DNA of 64,000 nt from Marisa cornuarietis (GCA_004794655.1 SMMW01000125.1:1201501-1265500), one strand, 5' to 3'; counted from the stretch's first letter, positions 34,301-44,769 are shown. Made by a program: numbers and translations. Notes: generated by a model not told the origin, from the letters alone.

Positions 34301-37300
34301 CGGTCAGCCTCACCTCCTGCTGTATGATCTTCATGGCGGTAAAGACGAGGAGAAGGCCGTCAACGACTTGTCACAGGCGGCGAGCGGAGGGTCGTTGTAC
34401 GTCATCGCTGATGAAGTGTGGGGGTGAGTAGTACAGCGTGTGATGTGATGATAGACACACAGGTAGATGGCGCTCGCTTGTATCTCATCATCACCACCAG
34501 GTGTGTAACAGGTGATAATTCCTCAATGGTTGTCACACCTGATGGAGGTGTTGTGATGCAGGTAAAAGTAGATTTGTTGTTACATCGGCTGTTAAACAGA
34601 TTGTTTAGCAACACGTGTCATTATTATGACGTCATTTACATAGTGTGTGTAATGATGTCATTAATCGATGACGTCACACAATACACACAAACATAAACAC
34701 ACATATTAGTGACAGTACACAGTTTGACACGTGTATCAGAGCCTCTGTAACACTCATGTCTGTGACAGTGGAGACTTACAGACTGTGTGTGACAAGCTGC
34801 TGACACAAGTTCCTCGTCTCCATCTTTGGGCGGCAAGTTGTCGCCATGTATACGCACCCGCCGGCTGGCAAGTGGAATATTTAACCAGACCCCTCCGCTC
34901 TCCACCGGCCGTCGTCAGGGAAGTCGAGCAGAACAGGTGGATCACTGACGGTGTTGTCCAGTCGTACAGTGAGCGTGGTGTACCCGACCACACAGACGGC
35001 CCGCCAGTCAGACGACTGTATCACCGAGGTCAAGGTCACTCAGGTGACTGGCCAGGTGACTGTGTCACGTGCGGTCGTGAGGTGGCCAGCTTCCTACACA
35101 GTCTCCGTGTTGGTGTTACGGGTAGGTGTGGGTATTGTGTAGTGTAACGTCTGTTGACAGGTTAACAGTTAACGGTGTGATAATAACAAGCAGGTGAGAA
35201 ACAGTCTTGTGAAGAAAACAGTGTGTTAGTCACGTGTGTCTGTCATTTTATGTCTGTAGCACTCTAGTAGTGTACTTAGTTATTTCCTTAATTTTGTAGA
35301 GGGTAGTTATATAGATAACAGGTCACAGGTGTCCATCGTGTCGACAGGTGGAAATACTGGATTCTACCCAGCAAGTGATAGGAGCAGGCGGCCACTCAGT
35401 GCCCTATCCTTGTGTTATAAGCGCATCAGCGTCATGCCTAAGGATGTCGTCGATGTAAATAACAAAGTAGACACCCTGCTTCTAGTCTGTCCAGACACAT
35501 TATTCGTCAAGAGAGCCAGTGATAGCGGACACTAACAGTCTGAGAGCCTACACCAAGCAGTGTGAACGCATGGCAGGGCGGAACTTCACCACAACCTTGC
35601 CGTTGTGTGGGATGATCCCCCATGTGTATAGAGAGGCGACAGGTGCAACAAATGGACGGTTCTACCTGGTGCCCTTGTTAACATCTGATGTAATACTACC
35701 ACCTCACATGGATGTTTTGGAAGTGTGTACTATTTCCATCTAACAAGTGCCTTAGTCTCGAAGGGTCGCCATCGCAATGTTCAATACACCAGTACACATG
35801 ACCCCTGACCGCTGCAATCTTCTCTGTGAGCTGAGGGCGCCATGTCTTACTGATGTTCACTTTTCTACCTTGCCCCAGTTTTTTCATCCCAGCTTTTTGC
35901 AACATGCTACCTCTCGTTAATGTTTCTAACATCTTTAGCTTTCACTAATTTATTAATTGCCACCGAGTTGCAGACGATAATATGTCCGTTAGGACAGTCA
36001 AAGATGATTAGCACATGCCCATCCATTTTCCCTTCAAGCAAAGAGGTGCACGAGACTGAATGAGCATGCACGTGATCTACAATGTCCTTCACCTTTTCGT
36101 ACTCACCAACAAATAAAGAAACATGGACGGTGGGGCCGCTTTTGTAGATGGTGACTGGACACTCTATGTGTTACAGGCGTCAATTGTTGTAAAAGTACGA
36201 ACATTGCACCCAAACACAGATTCTACTTTATGTCAGTCACCAGGTGAATAAACTAAAGATGTTTAATATTGTAAAGAATGATATAAAGAAAGATAAACAA
36301 AAGAAATGAAACGAGTTTTAAAATTCAGTTGTGTTTGTGTTATTTCCGTCGTTCATCCTTCTCTCCTTTATTTTTCTCTGTATTTATTTTAGGGAGAATA
36401 CATTCACTTGTCGGTCCTAACCCAGACAGTATGTTCAGTTGAAAAACTCTTCACCTCAGCTTTCTCAACGCCAACAGCAAATACTCGGCCAAGGAAGACG
36501 TTTTATTGCTGTGATCTCCACCCTGCCTCAGGGTCGGGATAGCAATTAGTGAAGACTGACCACGTGTAAGTCTGCATCGCCGTCTTCTTCGCGAGGATCA
36601 TCTTCTCTCATGATTGGTCAAGTATACTACACACTCACTTCCGACCACTCTGCTACCTGGCTACATCCAATCGGTGCTTTACTTGCACATGATGGACAGG
36701 TGGTCACTTTTACCTATCACTGCCCACTGCACCCTCCTTTCTTATCCCCCCACTTCCCAACACTAACGTGATCTGCGACTGTGGCGCCATCCCGTGTGGC
36801 TTCCTATTGACTCCCTGTGTCCGGTAGGTGGCAATAACAACAAGCGCTGTTGTCCTCCACTAGGTGTACCACAGTCTTACAATTAACAAGCGTATCATGA
36901 CCTCCGGTCACCGCTGGTCTCTCCTCTCAGTATTTTGCCAAGAGGTTAGGGGTTAATCACTGACTTAATCAGAAGCCTTTTGGGCATCGGATCTAACTCG
37001 CAAGTTGTTGGTTTAGCTTTTAGAATAACCGCTTTCACATCGGCCTCAGAGACTGGTAGGAACTTGGTCATGGAGCATCCTGGGAGGACATCACAGGAGA
37101 TGCTGTCAAGCGCCAACAAAAAGTCTAAAGATGAACGAATGTCTGATATCTTGCTGGTGAAATAATCGCTAAAAACGTGCGGCAGCCTTGAAACAGGGTA
37201 GACAGTGGGCAGTGGTGTTGTCGTGCGAAATCCAGTCTTTTGATTGCAAACGGCAAATAGCTTCATGGAGGAGGTCCAGTTAATTATCTGGCCCTGAAGG

Positions 37301-38491
37301 TAAGATGTTTAGCCTGGTAAATACATATTACGAACGTTTCTTTCCGCGGGGTCATAAATCTGTCGTGGATTATGAGTCCAGTCTTCCGCTAAACACGTTA
37401 ATCAACCACTCTACACACAACACAGTCAAGTTGATCAACAGAGGGTGGATGAAGCAGCACCCTCTGCAGCTGTTGTTTGAATGCCAGTCTATCAACATCG
37501 TGTAACGAGCGAGTGGGTCTAAAAACTGACATTTGCGATCAAGTTGGATCAGCACACAGTAGTGGTTGGATGACAGGTCGTGGGAAACATCAACTGACTA
37601 CGTTAAATGGTCATCAGGTCGATGTATGACCCAGTCCAAAAGACAAAAGGTGTGCAGCATTTCTGACATTTTGACAGTGTCAGGATGAGAACTGTCTGGA
37701 TAAGGTTTAGAAGAGGAGACTTGCACAGTGGCTGTGAATGTTCACAGTACAAAGCACGATGTCAACCGCTGATGAGCGATCAGAAATCTTAAGCTTCAGG
37801 GGTAAACGTTCGTGCCTACTCGGCTTGATGATTCTGTTCTTTCAAATGGAAATTGAAAGAAATATTTTTTTCTTTTTCTACAGTGATGCGGCTAACTTCA
37901 TCTTTGTGTGTTTCTCGTGCCACTAGCCCCCCACCCTACGTAGCCATCAGGGACAGACGTGTTGTTACATGTCACCATGTGATGATGTCACTGTTTATAT
38001 CCATGTGTCTGTCAGTGTGTACGCTGTGTCTCTGACATGTGACTTACACAAGAAACTCACTTTGAATGTTAACAGAGAATGTCACGACAACAGCCACGAC
38101 CGTCACCTCCACCAACAGCGGCACAACATCACCCTGCCTGCAGTGGAGAGACGTGCTGGTGTTGGGCTGGAGTTACGATAGTAACAACTTTAATATTGTG
38201 AAGGGGCTTAAAGAAGCGGATATTCCAGTGCAGGTGAAGAACTTGAATGACATTAGTGACGACTCGGGTATGGTGAAGGCGTTTAAAGAAGCGGGTATTC
38301 CAGTGCGGGTGATGACGGATGATGACATCGAGGACGTGGCCACGGCCCGCAGTGATGTGGTGTGGGTAGCGAGTGGAGATCGTGTTTATGGTCTGGAGAG
38401 AAAAGTCGTCGTCTGTCTTGAAGATGATTATTATGCCCAATTTCAGTACATGTCCCGCTGTACGTCACAACTTGTGATTGTCTACCGCTGA
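28559..38491 (+). CDS. KH-like/NERD nuclease/SF1-helicase-like NTPase, 8 exons, about 817 aa
   Basis: The proposed exons are 28559-28591, 29224-29311, 29444-29607, 29851-30567, 30998-31206, 33950-34423, 34769-35121 and 38076-38491. All junctions have AG/GT signals, the phases match at every junction, and the sum is 2454 bp with one stop, so the gene appears intact. Domains in order are a basic KKRRKR stretch (residues 12-17, possible nuclear signal), a KH-like fold to about residue 95, a NERD-like nuclease domain (96-334; D239/D241, E255-V-K257), then a P-loop NTPase with Walker A GPPGTGKT (463-470) and Walker B ADE (to 559), and helicase-like C-terminal motifs (GLERK at 785, SRCTSQL). NERD plus SF1 helicase is known in bacterial DNA-processing and anti-phage proteins; an animal version with a KH-like part is unusual. 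Its role in nucleic-acid defence is inference. Upstream non-coding exons are not excluded. Confidence 0.75.
29224..29607 (+). CDS. Exons 2-3: basic stretch and KH-like domain
   Basis: Exon 2 (29224-29311) begins KKRRKRGGVHVQVYLYAV. Exon 3 (29444-29607) carries RPLDEVKKKSGADVEFYP and KIVIIRGVRSQIEAAVKIL. The order helix, 'SGA-x-V', strand, 'I-x-G', long helix is that of a type I KH RNA-binding domain. The GxxG loop would be formed around the exon junction (TGTGN). The match is by pattern only. The phase is 0 in, 1 across, 0 out. Confidence 0.55.
29851..30567 (+). CDS. Exon 4: NERD-like PD-(D/E)XK nuclease domain
   Basis: This 717-bp exon encodes 239 residues. GRLSDQAQTFWLLWVEAAFP opens a helical region. 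A Ser/Gln-rich linker follows, then WKEGDFDVLLIHRQYGLVVC and EVKTFGDN, giving the Asp...Glu-x-Lys signature of the NERD/Mrr-type nuclease fold. A helix (KKMKDAVSQLDKAEAML) and a strand (VTKVIAFPN) follow, as in the fold. The reading frame stays open to 30642, but a gttaaa donor at 30568 gives the phase-0 junction needed for the next exon. Confidence 0.7.
30998..31206 (+). CDS. Exon 5: Cys/Trp-containing linker exon
   Basis: The exon encodes [20 protein letters not shown] and [16 protein letters not shown], ending in LVAR with a split codon completed by the next exon. It has no domain I recognise. It is the most widely copied piece of the gene: a 209-bp version lies at 11622-11830 and a relic at 40792-40905. 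Confidence 0.7.
31285..31343 (+). repeat. (CA)n microsatellite
   Basis: A nearly pure CA tract in intron 5, at the same relative place as the tract at 11874 in the truncated copy. Confidence 0.9.
32153..32521. mobile_element. Foldback/MITE with iterated 'gacacttaatcccc' ends and 9-bp TSD
   Basis: The left end holds iterated gacacttaatcccc units. The right end holds their inverse (ggggattaagtgtc, about 32455-32515). Both arms are about 70 bp. The 9-mer cacgataat flanks the element at 32144-32152 and 32522-32530. The interior (32247-32360) is a tandem of roughly 23-bp units containing aaatttaattatgaagtgaa. There is no coding capacity. A 9-bp duplication fits Mutator-like elements best, but the family is not certain. 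It lies in intron 5 and has no counterpart in the truncated copy. Confidence 0.75.
32530..33949. other. Rest of intron 5, no gene seen
   Basis: No further exon fits the phase. A (GA)n-like stretch lies at about 33090-33115. The last 450 bp align with the truncated copy's intron. Confidence 0.4.
33950..34423 (+). CDS. Exon 6: P-loop NTPase / SF1 helicase core with Walker A and B
   Basis: It starts after aactag and completes the Arg codon. FPEQLHLLNTAPPRLFVT precedes GPPGTGKT (Walker A), then GINWLRCGHHVYIVS (typical strand after helix 1) and GGSLYVIADEVWG (Walker B, DE). A Gln in the FPEQ motif before Walker A is usual for SF1 helicases, where it contacts adenine. The donor is gtgagt after 34423. 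Confidence 0.8.
34769..35121 (+). CDS. Exon 7: middle helicase-like exon
   Basis: The exon encodes GDLQTVCDKLLTQVPRLHLW, AASC, then QVEYLTRPLRSPPAVVREVE and CGREVASFLHSLRVGVT. The 'L-W-A-A-S-C ... L-x-R-x-L-R-S-P' pattern resembles the region between motifs III and IV of SF1 helicases. The donor is gtaggt. Confidence 0.7.
35330..36100 (-). pseudogene. Transposon-derived protein fragment in intron 7
   Basis: Minus-strand frames at 35907-36092 and 35696-35932 read HVLIIFDCPNGHIIVC and then KTWRPQLTEKIAAVRGHVYW followed by CIEHCDGDP and HFQNIH. The 'W...I..H-x-Y-W-C ... H-x-x-N-x-H' layout recalls a Cys/His region of transposon-derived proteins common in aquatic invertebrates. The two frames overlap, implying a frameshift. 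The plus-strand frames at 35329-35743 gave nothing I recognise. Confidence 0.35.
36100..36945. other. Intron 7, unassigned
   Basis: No exon or known repeat recognised. Confidence 0.3.
36946..37300 (-). mobile_element. CR1-like LINE fragment (RT N-terminal region)
   Basis: The minus strand encodes TVYPVSRLPHVFSDYFTSKI, SDIRSSLD, FLPVSEADVKAVILKAKP and TTCELDPMPKRLL. This matches the segment just before the RT core in CR1-type LINEs ('LP..F..FF..KI..IR', 'CELDPIP'). It is short and truncated on both sides. It lies antisense in intron 7. Confidence 0.65.
37301..38075. other. Rest of intron 7, shared with the truncated copy near its 3' end
   Basis: From about 37870 to 38075 the sequence parallels 16460-16749. 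A potential acceptor (tctacag at about 37882) begins tgatgcggctaacttcatct, conserved in both copies, but every frame from it soon stops. It could be an alternative terminal exon or just intron. Confidence 0.4.
38076..38491 (+). CDS. Exon 8: C-terminal helicase-like exon with internal 75-bp duplication
   Basis: After a Thr-rich linker it encodes LQWRDVLVLGW, then two tandem 25-residue blocks (GLKEADIPVQV and AFKEAGIPVRV, bases about 38207 and 38282 on), DIEDVATARSDVVWVASGDR, GLERKVVVCL and YMSRCTSQLVIV, then TGA. The last two phrases resemble SF1 motifs V and VI. Other copies have only one of the two blocks, so this copy gained a 75-bp in-frame duplication. Confidence 0.75.
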
Positions 38492-38591
38492 CGACGAACT
38501 GCTGGTCATTTGACGTCATTTCCTCATGACGTGTTACACAACAACTAGTGTCAACATCAACATCCTACTGTCTACACACTGATTTTGCATG

Positions 38592-38592
<1 letters not shown>

Positions 38593-38630
<38 letters not shown>
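38593..38630 (+). repeat. (GT)n microsatellite
   Basis: About 16 GT units just downstream of the nuclease-helicase stop codon. Confidence 0.9.
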
Positions 38631-38631
<1 letters not shown>

Positions 38632-39305
38632 AAAGTGTATGTGACTCTCTGTGTGGCGCAGCTTGCTATAAACTACTGTCTGTTAGTTTGAAATTATCCC
38701 CGAAGACTGATAGTCGATAAGGAAGGGTGTGACCACTGAAATGCTGGGTAGCATCGCTTTGCTTTCCCGCCTCAGTGTCTCTCTTTACAAATGTCTTTTT
38801 TCACAGCGCTTGATAATATATACTAACCGTCAAATGTGAACCACATTAATAATATAAAAGTGGATTAATCATTAGCTATTTATCAATGCTATTTCTCTAT
38901 GTGCAGGTAAGATAATGGAACAGTTTCTTTGATACGTGAATTTTCTTTTGACTGTAAAATGTCCTACGAAGAATCTTCGTTAATCTGCTATAGGTTTTCA
39001 CTCAAATAAAACAGATATTTGACATAAATATGCCAGAAGGTTCTTTTCACAAACATTAGAGAAACACATATTAGAGACAAACAGTCCTTCTCCGCGCATT
39101 AACAAAAAAGGACGAACGACTACATCGTCGCTAACTCCCCCACCCCACCCCCCCCGTAACTGTAGGATCATTCTTCTATCTAGTTAACAAGTTGACTGAA
39201 CTCACTTTGACACCGAATACGTTAAACGCAAAAAAGCAAGAATTCATTTAATTATTAAAAAATAAAAAGTAAAAAGGCAGATGGAGAGTAAAAGCAAACA
39301 ACAGA
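38631..39305. other. Spacer downstream of the nuclease-helicase gene
   Basis: No new gene. The part from about 38650 to 39290 resembles 32540-33100 of intron 5 (similar gtctggcat/ctgaaaactgac and 'cacagcgcttg' phrases), so it is an old duplicated block. An aataaa lies at about 39004. Confidence 0.4.
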
Positions 39306-39740
39306 CAAACCATGTGTCTGTCAGTGTGTACGCTGTATTTCCGACTTGTGACTTACACAACAAACTGACTTTGAATGTTAACAACGAATGTCACAACAGC
39401 CACTACCAGAGGTGACACAACACCACCCTGCCTGCAGTGGAGAGAGGTGCTGGTGTTGTATTAGCAACGAATTAAGGGTGACTCGGGTATGGTGGAGGCA
39501 CTAAGAGAAGCGGGTATTCCAGTGCGAGTGATGAAGGCTGATGACATTGAGGACGTGGCCACGACCCGCAGTGATGTAGTGTGGGTGGCGCGTGGAGATC
39601 GTCTTCGTGGTCTGGAGAGAAAAGTCGTTGTTTGTCTGTATGATGTTGATAATCTTGTCCGACTTCGGCTGATGTCCCGGTGTACTTCACAACTTGTTCT
39701 TGTTACCCCTGTTACCTGTAGCCGGCTGTTACCCGATGCA
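39306..39740 (+). pseudogene. Relic of the last nuclease-helicase exon (third copy)
   Basis: It aligns with 38020-38490. The acceptor taacag has become taacaa. An in-frame TAG at 39462-39464 follows DVLVL-like coding. Downstream it still encodes EAGIPVRVMKADDIEDVATT, RSDVVWVARGDR, GLERKVVVCL and MSRCTSQLVLV. It has one EAGIPVRV block, like the truncated copy. No other exons lie next to it. Confidence 0.75.
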
Positions 39741-40790
39741 GTCTCGTGTCTGTCTCTCGTACATCAACACCTGTCTTCATTTTTATATTTTCCTCTCTAT
39801 CATGACTCATGACGTTATACACATGACACAATCATATTTTCTCACAACAGTCTATCGTCTGAAATAAAATCTCTTCCTGATTCTCGTCAATTATCAGTTC
39901 ATCTTGATGATATCATGTTAGTGCGTGCGTGCGTGTGTTTGTGTATGTGAATGTGTGTGTTCATTCGAGTTCTAAAGAGGTGTGGTTTGGCTGGTGTATT
40001 AAAGTATTAAAAGGGTTAATGCAAGCACTAAAGAAAGAAGAGCCTTTCCCTGGAAACGAACACTTCGGGTTTCAAGCTATTTATCATGAAGAGAATGAAG
40101 AAATAAGTGATACTAGAAAGTCTTGGCATATCGCTTTGCAGACTCGGGTGTTTTGCTATCTAGTCTGTAGTGAAAACAGAGAAATGCAATATTGTATTTA
40201 TTAGAATATTCGGGAAACGTTAAACATAGAGCATTTAAGTTAAAAAGCTAACAAAACTTAATCAAATGAAAGATCATAGCTCATACACACACCCCATACA
40301 CTCACACAAAACACCCACGCTTTCTCTATTTCCCCTCTCTTACACACGCGCACACACACACATGCGTGCGTACACACCATTAATTAAACATCCCCTATCT
40401 AAGGTCGCACATCTCACTCAAGCCAATCAGAAAGGAAGTATTTACCATGTAGCTTAGACATTATGTAACTATTGTGTGGTTGTGGCATTTGAAGACAGAG
40501 GAAGACGACATAGTAAAGAGAGAGTGTGTGACGGCCAACCATTTTGCAGAACTAAACTTTTTGGAAGTAAAAACAGCTTTTCATAAAAAAAGTGTAATTA
40601 AAGTAATTAAAATTACACTAGCACTAATGTTTACGCAAATAAAAAAATTAATAATGGGACATAAGTCTTTCGCTTCATATTTCCCAGATATATAGCCTCC
40701 CTTAGCAACCTCAAATAGTCAATAAATATGAAAATTGTCAAACTTATATAGAACGTGGCAAATATCAATAAAAGATAACACTACGTCAGG
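39741..40790. other. Unassigned spacer
   Basis: No gene recognised. Short frames (39929-40204 and others) have no domain. A CA-rich patch lies at about 40285-40365. Confidence 0.3.
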
Positions 40791-40791
40791 T

Positions 40792-40905
40792 ATCTGACCC
40801 AAAACACAGTGGGACGTCAGTAGCCACGTACTTAGGGAGCTCGGACACTAGTGGCAGCGACGTATGGTTGGACCTGACTCTCAAAGCATGACTTCACTCG
40901 TGTCG
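40792..40905 (+). pseudogene. Relic of nuclease-helicase exon 5 (fourth fragment)
   Basis: The sequence tctgaccc..acacagtgggacgtcagtag..cacgta..tcggacacta.gtggcagcgacgt follows exon 5 with about 20% difference. The codon for one Trp of the HWW pair is TAG (40849-40851). Splice signals are lost. With the relic at 39306-39740 it suggests another decayed gene copy. Confidence 0.7.
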
Positions 40906-41094
40906 CCACAACCTTCTTATAGGGCTACACGCTGCGTCATAGGCCGATGTTATTTTCTTAGAGGTAAGAGCGGGTATGATCGAGTTTTGCGAGAGGAGCG
41001 TGGTGGGGCGTGACGTAGAGTTGTGTGCCGTTAATGAACTGATAGGGATATTTTAGTTGTTTTTTTTTTTGGGGGGGGGGCATCGGTTGATATT

Positions 41095-42305
41095 AGTGTC
41101 GGGTATGGAGCAGACGAACAAGCAGGATTTCGCCAGGATAGGACCTGCATTGACCACATTGCAGCCCTCCGTATCATCTTGAGCAATCTATCGAATGGTA
41201 ATCCCGCCTTTATATAACTTTGTGGATTTTGAAAAGGCCTTTGACAGTGTAGGCAGGGACGTCATCTGGAGGCTGATGAACCACTATGGTATTCCTCCTA
41301 AATAAACATTATCCAGGGATTGTAGGAAAAGTCATCCTGCCAAGTAATCTACAACGGCAAACTCACGAAACCTTTTGTAAAGAAGACTGGTGTAAGACAG
41401 GGTTGCATATTATCGCCGACAATCTTCCTGATGGTCATAGACTGGATTATGCGTAAGACAACCCAAGACAACTACACCGGTATCCAGTGGAACCACCAAA
41501 CAGCTAAAAAACCTGGACTTTGCAGATGACATTAGTCTCCTATCTCCTCGGCAGCAGCATGCACAAACCAAACTGAGCAAGCTGGCAAAGGAAGCAGAGA
41601 AGACCGGGTTAAAGGTCAACAGAAAGAAGACCAAAGTGATGAAAATCAACAAGCAGAAACTTCCTATCCAACTTCAAGGAGAGAACATCCTGGAAACAGA
41701 CCGTTTCACATATCTGGGAAGCATCGTCAGCAAGGACGGTGGAGCTGACGATGACATCAGAAGCCGCATAAACAAGGCTAGGCATGCTTTCAACAGCCTA
41801 CGTCCCATCTGATACTCCCTAGCATTATTCCTCCGCAGTAAGACCCGCATCTTCAACACCAATGTGAAGGCAGTCCTACTGTATGGCTCTGAAACATGGA
41901 GAGTGACAAACACCATCAACAACAAGCTCCAGACCTTTACCAACCGATGCCTTTGCAATATTTTGGGAATAAGATGGCCTAAAAAGATCTCCAATAGCAG
42001 CTTGTGGAGAAGAACTAACTAGATATGGCACTAGTCAAGACATCAAAAAGCGCAAGTGGGGCTGAATAGGACACACCCTGCGCAAACCAGCTGACACCAT
42101 TGCCAGGCAGGCACTTGACTGGAACCCTCAGGGGAAGAGGACAGTTTTGAGGCTAAAACAGACTTGGAGAAGATCAGTAGAGAGCGAGGCAAAGGCTGCC
42201 GGAACCACATGGGCCCAACTGAGGGGGGGGGAGGGGCTGCCCAAAACCGGGTCCGCTGGCGAGATGTTGCGGCCCTATGCTCCTCAAGGTGTAACAAGGA
42301 ATAAA
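41095..42305 (+). mobile_element. RTE-like LINE fragment, RT to C-terminus, degenerate
   Basis: Pieces in several frames spell a known order: EQAGFRQDRTCIDHIAALRI, GVRQGCILSPTIFLMVIDWI, FADD-region remnants, YLGSIVSKDGGADDDIRSRI-type phrases and VRWRDVAALCSS at the end. Stops and shifts are frequent. It belongs to the same general type as 27141-28110. The end at about 42305 shows no clear tail repeat. Confidence 0.7.
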
Positions 42306-42401
42306 ATAAACTAAACATGCCATGAATACAATAATTGATATGAAAGAGGGCATGAGTTGATTGCTCTCTCTCTCTCTATATATATATATATGTGTGTCCG
42401 T

Positions 42402-43149
42402 ATGCTGAACAAGTTAACATTCTTTATGTTTGTTTCACTGACCCTGACCATAATGAACACAGCTAATGATTACAGTTTGAGGTCGACAGTGACAGCGGAC
42501 TTACCAGCCATGAATACAACGATTGGTAAGAAAGCAGGGCTAGCATTTTACTATTAATAATTCATTCGATTCTTCTTTTTATGTATGTGTTTATTACGTT
42601 TGGACTCAGTGAGCAGTGTGTATATGAAATGTATAAAAATGTCAGTATGTTTGTATTGGCCTATGTATAGTCTCGGTGCTCAGTGTGTACATGAGATGTA
42701 TACATATCTCAGTATGTGTGTAAATGTTCGTGTTTAGTGTCTGTGTCCAGTGTGTGAGTGTAAAATATTAAATTTTGAGGGAGAGGGCGATTGTTTTGAA
42801 ATAAACATTTAGGTAAAAACTATTTTTTTTAGACTTGACTTAGGCCGTGACTAAAGTGTGTGTAGATGGTAAAGAAATGCTGATTTTGTTAGACGTGTGT
42901 TTGATTATGTGCAAAAATATTTTATGCTCTTTTAAAGTGTAATTGTGGATAAAATAAAAGTAATTTCCTTTATTTTCAGGTCATCTTGAGAAAGTAGTTT
43001 CTTTCCGCACTGTCATTATTCCAGACAGTGATAGGATTGTTGACAGTGCAGTTGTCATATGTGACATCGTGGATGAGAACCTCGACGATGGTTACAACTC
43101 TTCCATCGTCTTCTCCTTTAAGGTCAAGTTTAGGCAAATCGGACTTTAA
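42402..43149 (+). CDS. Small secreted protein with truncated C1q domain, 2 exons, 97 aa
   Basis: Exon 1 (42402-42525) encodes a signal peptide (MLNKLTFFMFVSLTLTIM) and ends in AMNTTIG. Exon 2 (42980-43149) follows tttcag and reads HLEKVVSFRTVIIPDSD, then VDENLDDGYNSS, before TAA. The phase-1 junction is open. The second exon aligns with roughly the first third of a C1q domain (compare RLEKVVMFRATL and ENVGKGYNPDTG in the gene at 61087). The remaining strands of the jelly-roll are missing, so it is either a decayed paralogue or a short secreted protein. A TC/TA-rich repeat (42364-42391) lies just upstream. Confidence 0.6.
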
Positions 43150-44684
43150 GTTTGGAAACTATAAGAGGAGAGTGTGGTTCACAATATAATTTTCCTTTAG
43201 TGTTCACTTCCGTTGGTACTGATGCAGTTGAAGGGAGTACAAGCTTAACATGCACTGGAATTCTCGCCTCAGCATGAAATATATATTTTTGTGCCATCTG
43301 GAACTCTTGCGTGGGGCTTTTATACATTGTCAAACAATGACCAACGGGTTTCAAGGTGTCCATGTCGATCATTTCGCCCTGAGCTTGAAATGGCTAAACC
43401 CACAATAAGAGTCTTAACATCATTATAGGTGCTGAAGACATTTTTGCAAAGTCATTAAACCTTATAGCGTGCGAGTGTTTTTTCAGCAAAGTTCATTCCA
43501 GTAAAAACAAAACAACAAAACACCCGTGACTGTTTGTTCACATAACTGGATTATAGCCAAACTAGTGTGTCATAAAAAGCAAGAACAATAAAATATGGCA
43601 GAGGATCGTTGTTTGTTTTTAACAAAACAAAAATAGAAACTGCAGCCAACATCCACAGGTACGTCTGCTCAAGCTGTCAGACACACACACACACTTTCTC
43701 TCTCACTGGTATGCTCATATTTAACATGTCAGATACACTCACGCACGTTCAGACTGATGTATAATAAGATGTATACAGGTAGACATACAGAGGCTTGCTT
43801 AGCTAAAGCAGCTGTCAACATTTCTCCAAGGTGTGCGAGCCAACTACCCTCAAGTGAAGTGAGCAGTCGGCTGCCCAAACAAAACATCAGTCGGGTGCGA
43901 CTTCTGCCATTTGTTTTGTCACAGTTATCTTCTACTTTTCTCTAAAAAAAGTCTGTCTTTATGTCGCTTTCTAGAGACTGATTTGTACTCAGCTGAGTAA
44001 ATAGCCGGCCATAGGACTGAAGGTATAAAGAAGTTTAGCTGCCTTCAACTCCACTCATTCTGATGCCTGTCGTCTGCAAGTGTTTTCAGAATCTAAAGGT
44101 GTGCAGATCAGGGGAAGGTGAGTTGTTTTCATTATGAAAGCTTGGTTCCTGACTACCGGGTGCTGCTTCCAGTTGTTGTCAAGAGAAGGAAGTTGACCGT
44201 CCCTCCATCCATTTCAAGTAACAGCTCCTGCTTCCGTCTTCTTTGTGTTAATCATTTCGCATCTTAATGTCCAGGTTACCAGTTGAGGGAGGACATTTTA
44301 GTTCTTCCAGATCGATATGTCAACATATATAGATGTATAATGCGAACCAGCGTTTTCTGCTATTGTTGAAAAGTATAGGTGTAAGTGTGCAAGAAGGCCT
44401 GACCAGGCTGAAAAGTCAAAGTGTATTTGTGATATTGTATGAGAGAATTCGACAGCCTGAAAGCATGATGCTGTAATATGGTGGTAAGGCATTCTACAGT
44501 AATGTACTAAATCATGATACAGTAATTTGGCGAATAATAACTAAATTCTTTCTCAATTAATGACAAGCTGCCAAATGCAAATGCTCATCTCCCTAAATCT
44601 TAGCCATAGAAAAGTGGTGATTAATTTAGCAAAACAAAGGGTTACAAAAACCTATTTCAGAGACATCTTCAGTAGTTTACGGAA
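43150..44684. other. Spacer between C1q-type genes
   Basis: No exon recognised. I searched for the missing C1q half after 43149 and did not find it. A minus-strand frame (43130-43372) is open but unplaced. The region would contain the promoter of the large C1q gene; I see no clear TATA box. Confidence 0.35.
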
Positions 44685-44769
44685 ATGGCCATCGTTCATC
44701 TGGTACTGTTGATGACTTGCGCCTCATTCTCTAACACTGATGCAACAGAGAGCAGAAACATCTCCACTG
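44685..44769 (+). CDS. C1q gene exon 1: signal peptide
   Basis: It starts at ATG in ggaaatgg and encodes a hydrophobic leader followed by NTDATESRNISTG-type residues. It ends after one base of a codon at gtaagt. Confidence 0.8.

Noticed and set aside
37882..38035. An extra exon beginning tgatgcggc, conserved in both gene copies
   Set aside because: With the phase left by exon 7 it runs into a stop; skipping it joins exons 7 and 8 in frame. Conservation is explained by recent duplication.
43130..43372. Minus-strand frame of 80 residues next to the truncated C1q gene
   Set aside because: It overlaps the C1q-like exon on the opposite strand, has no known domain, and no splice partner was seen.
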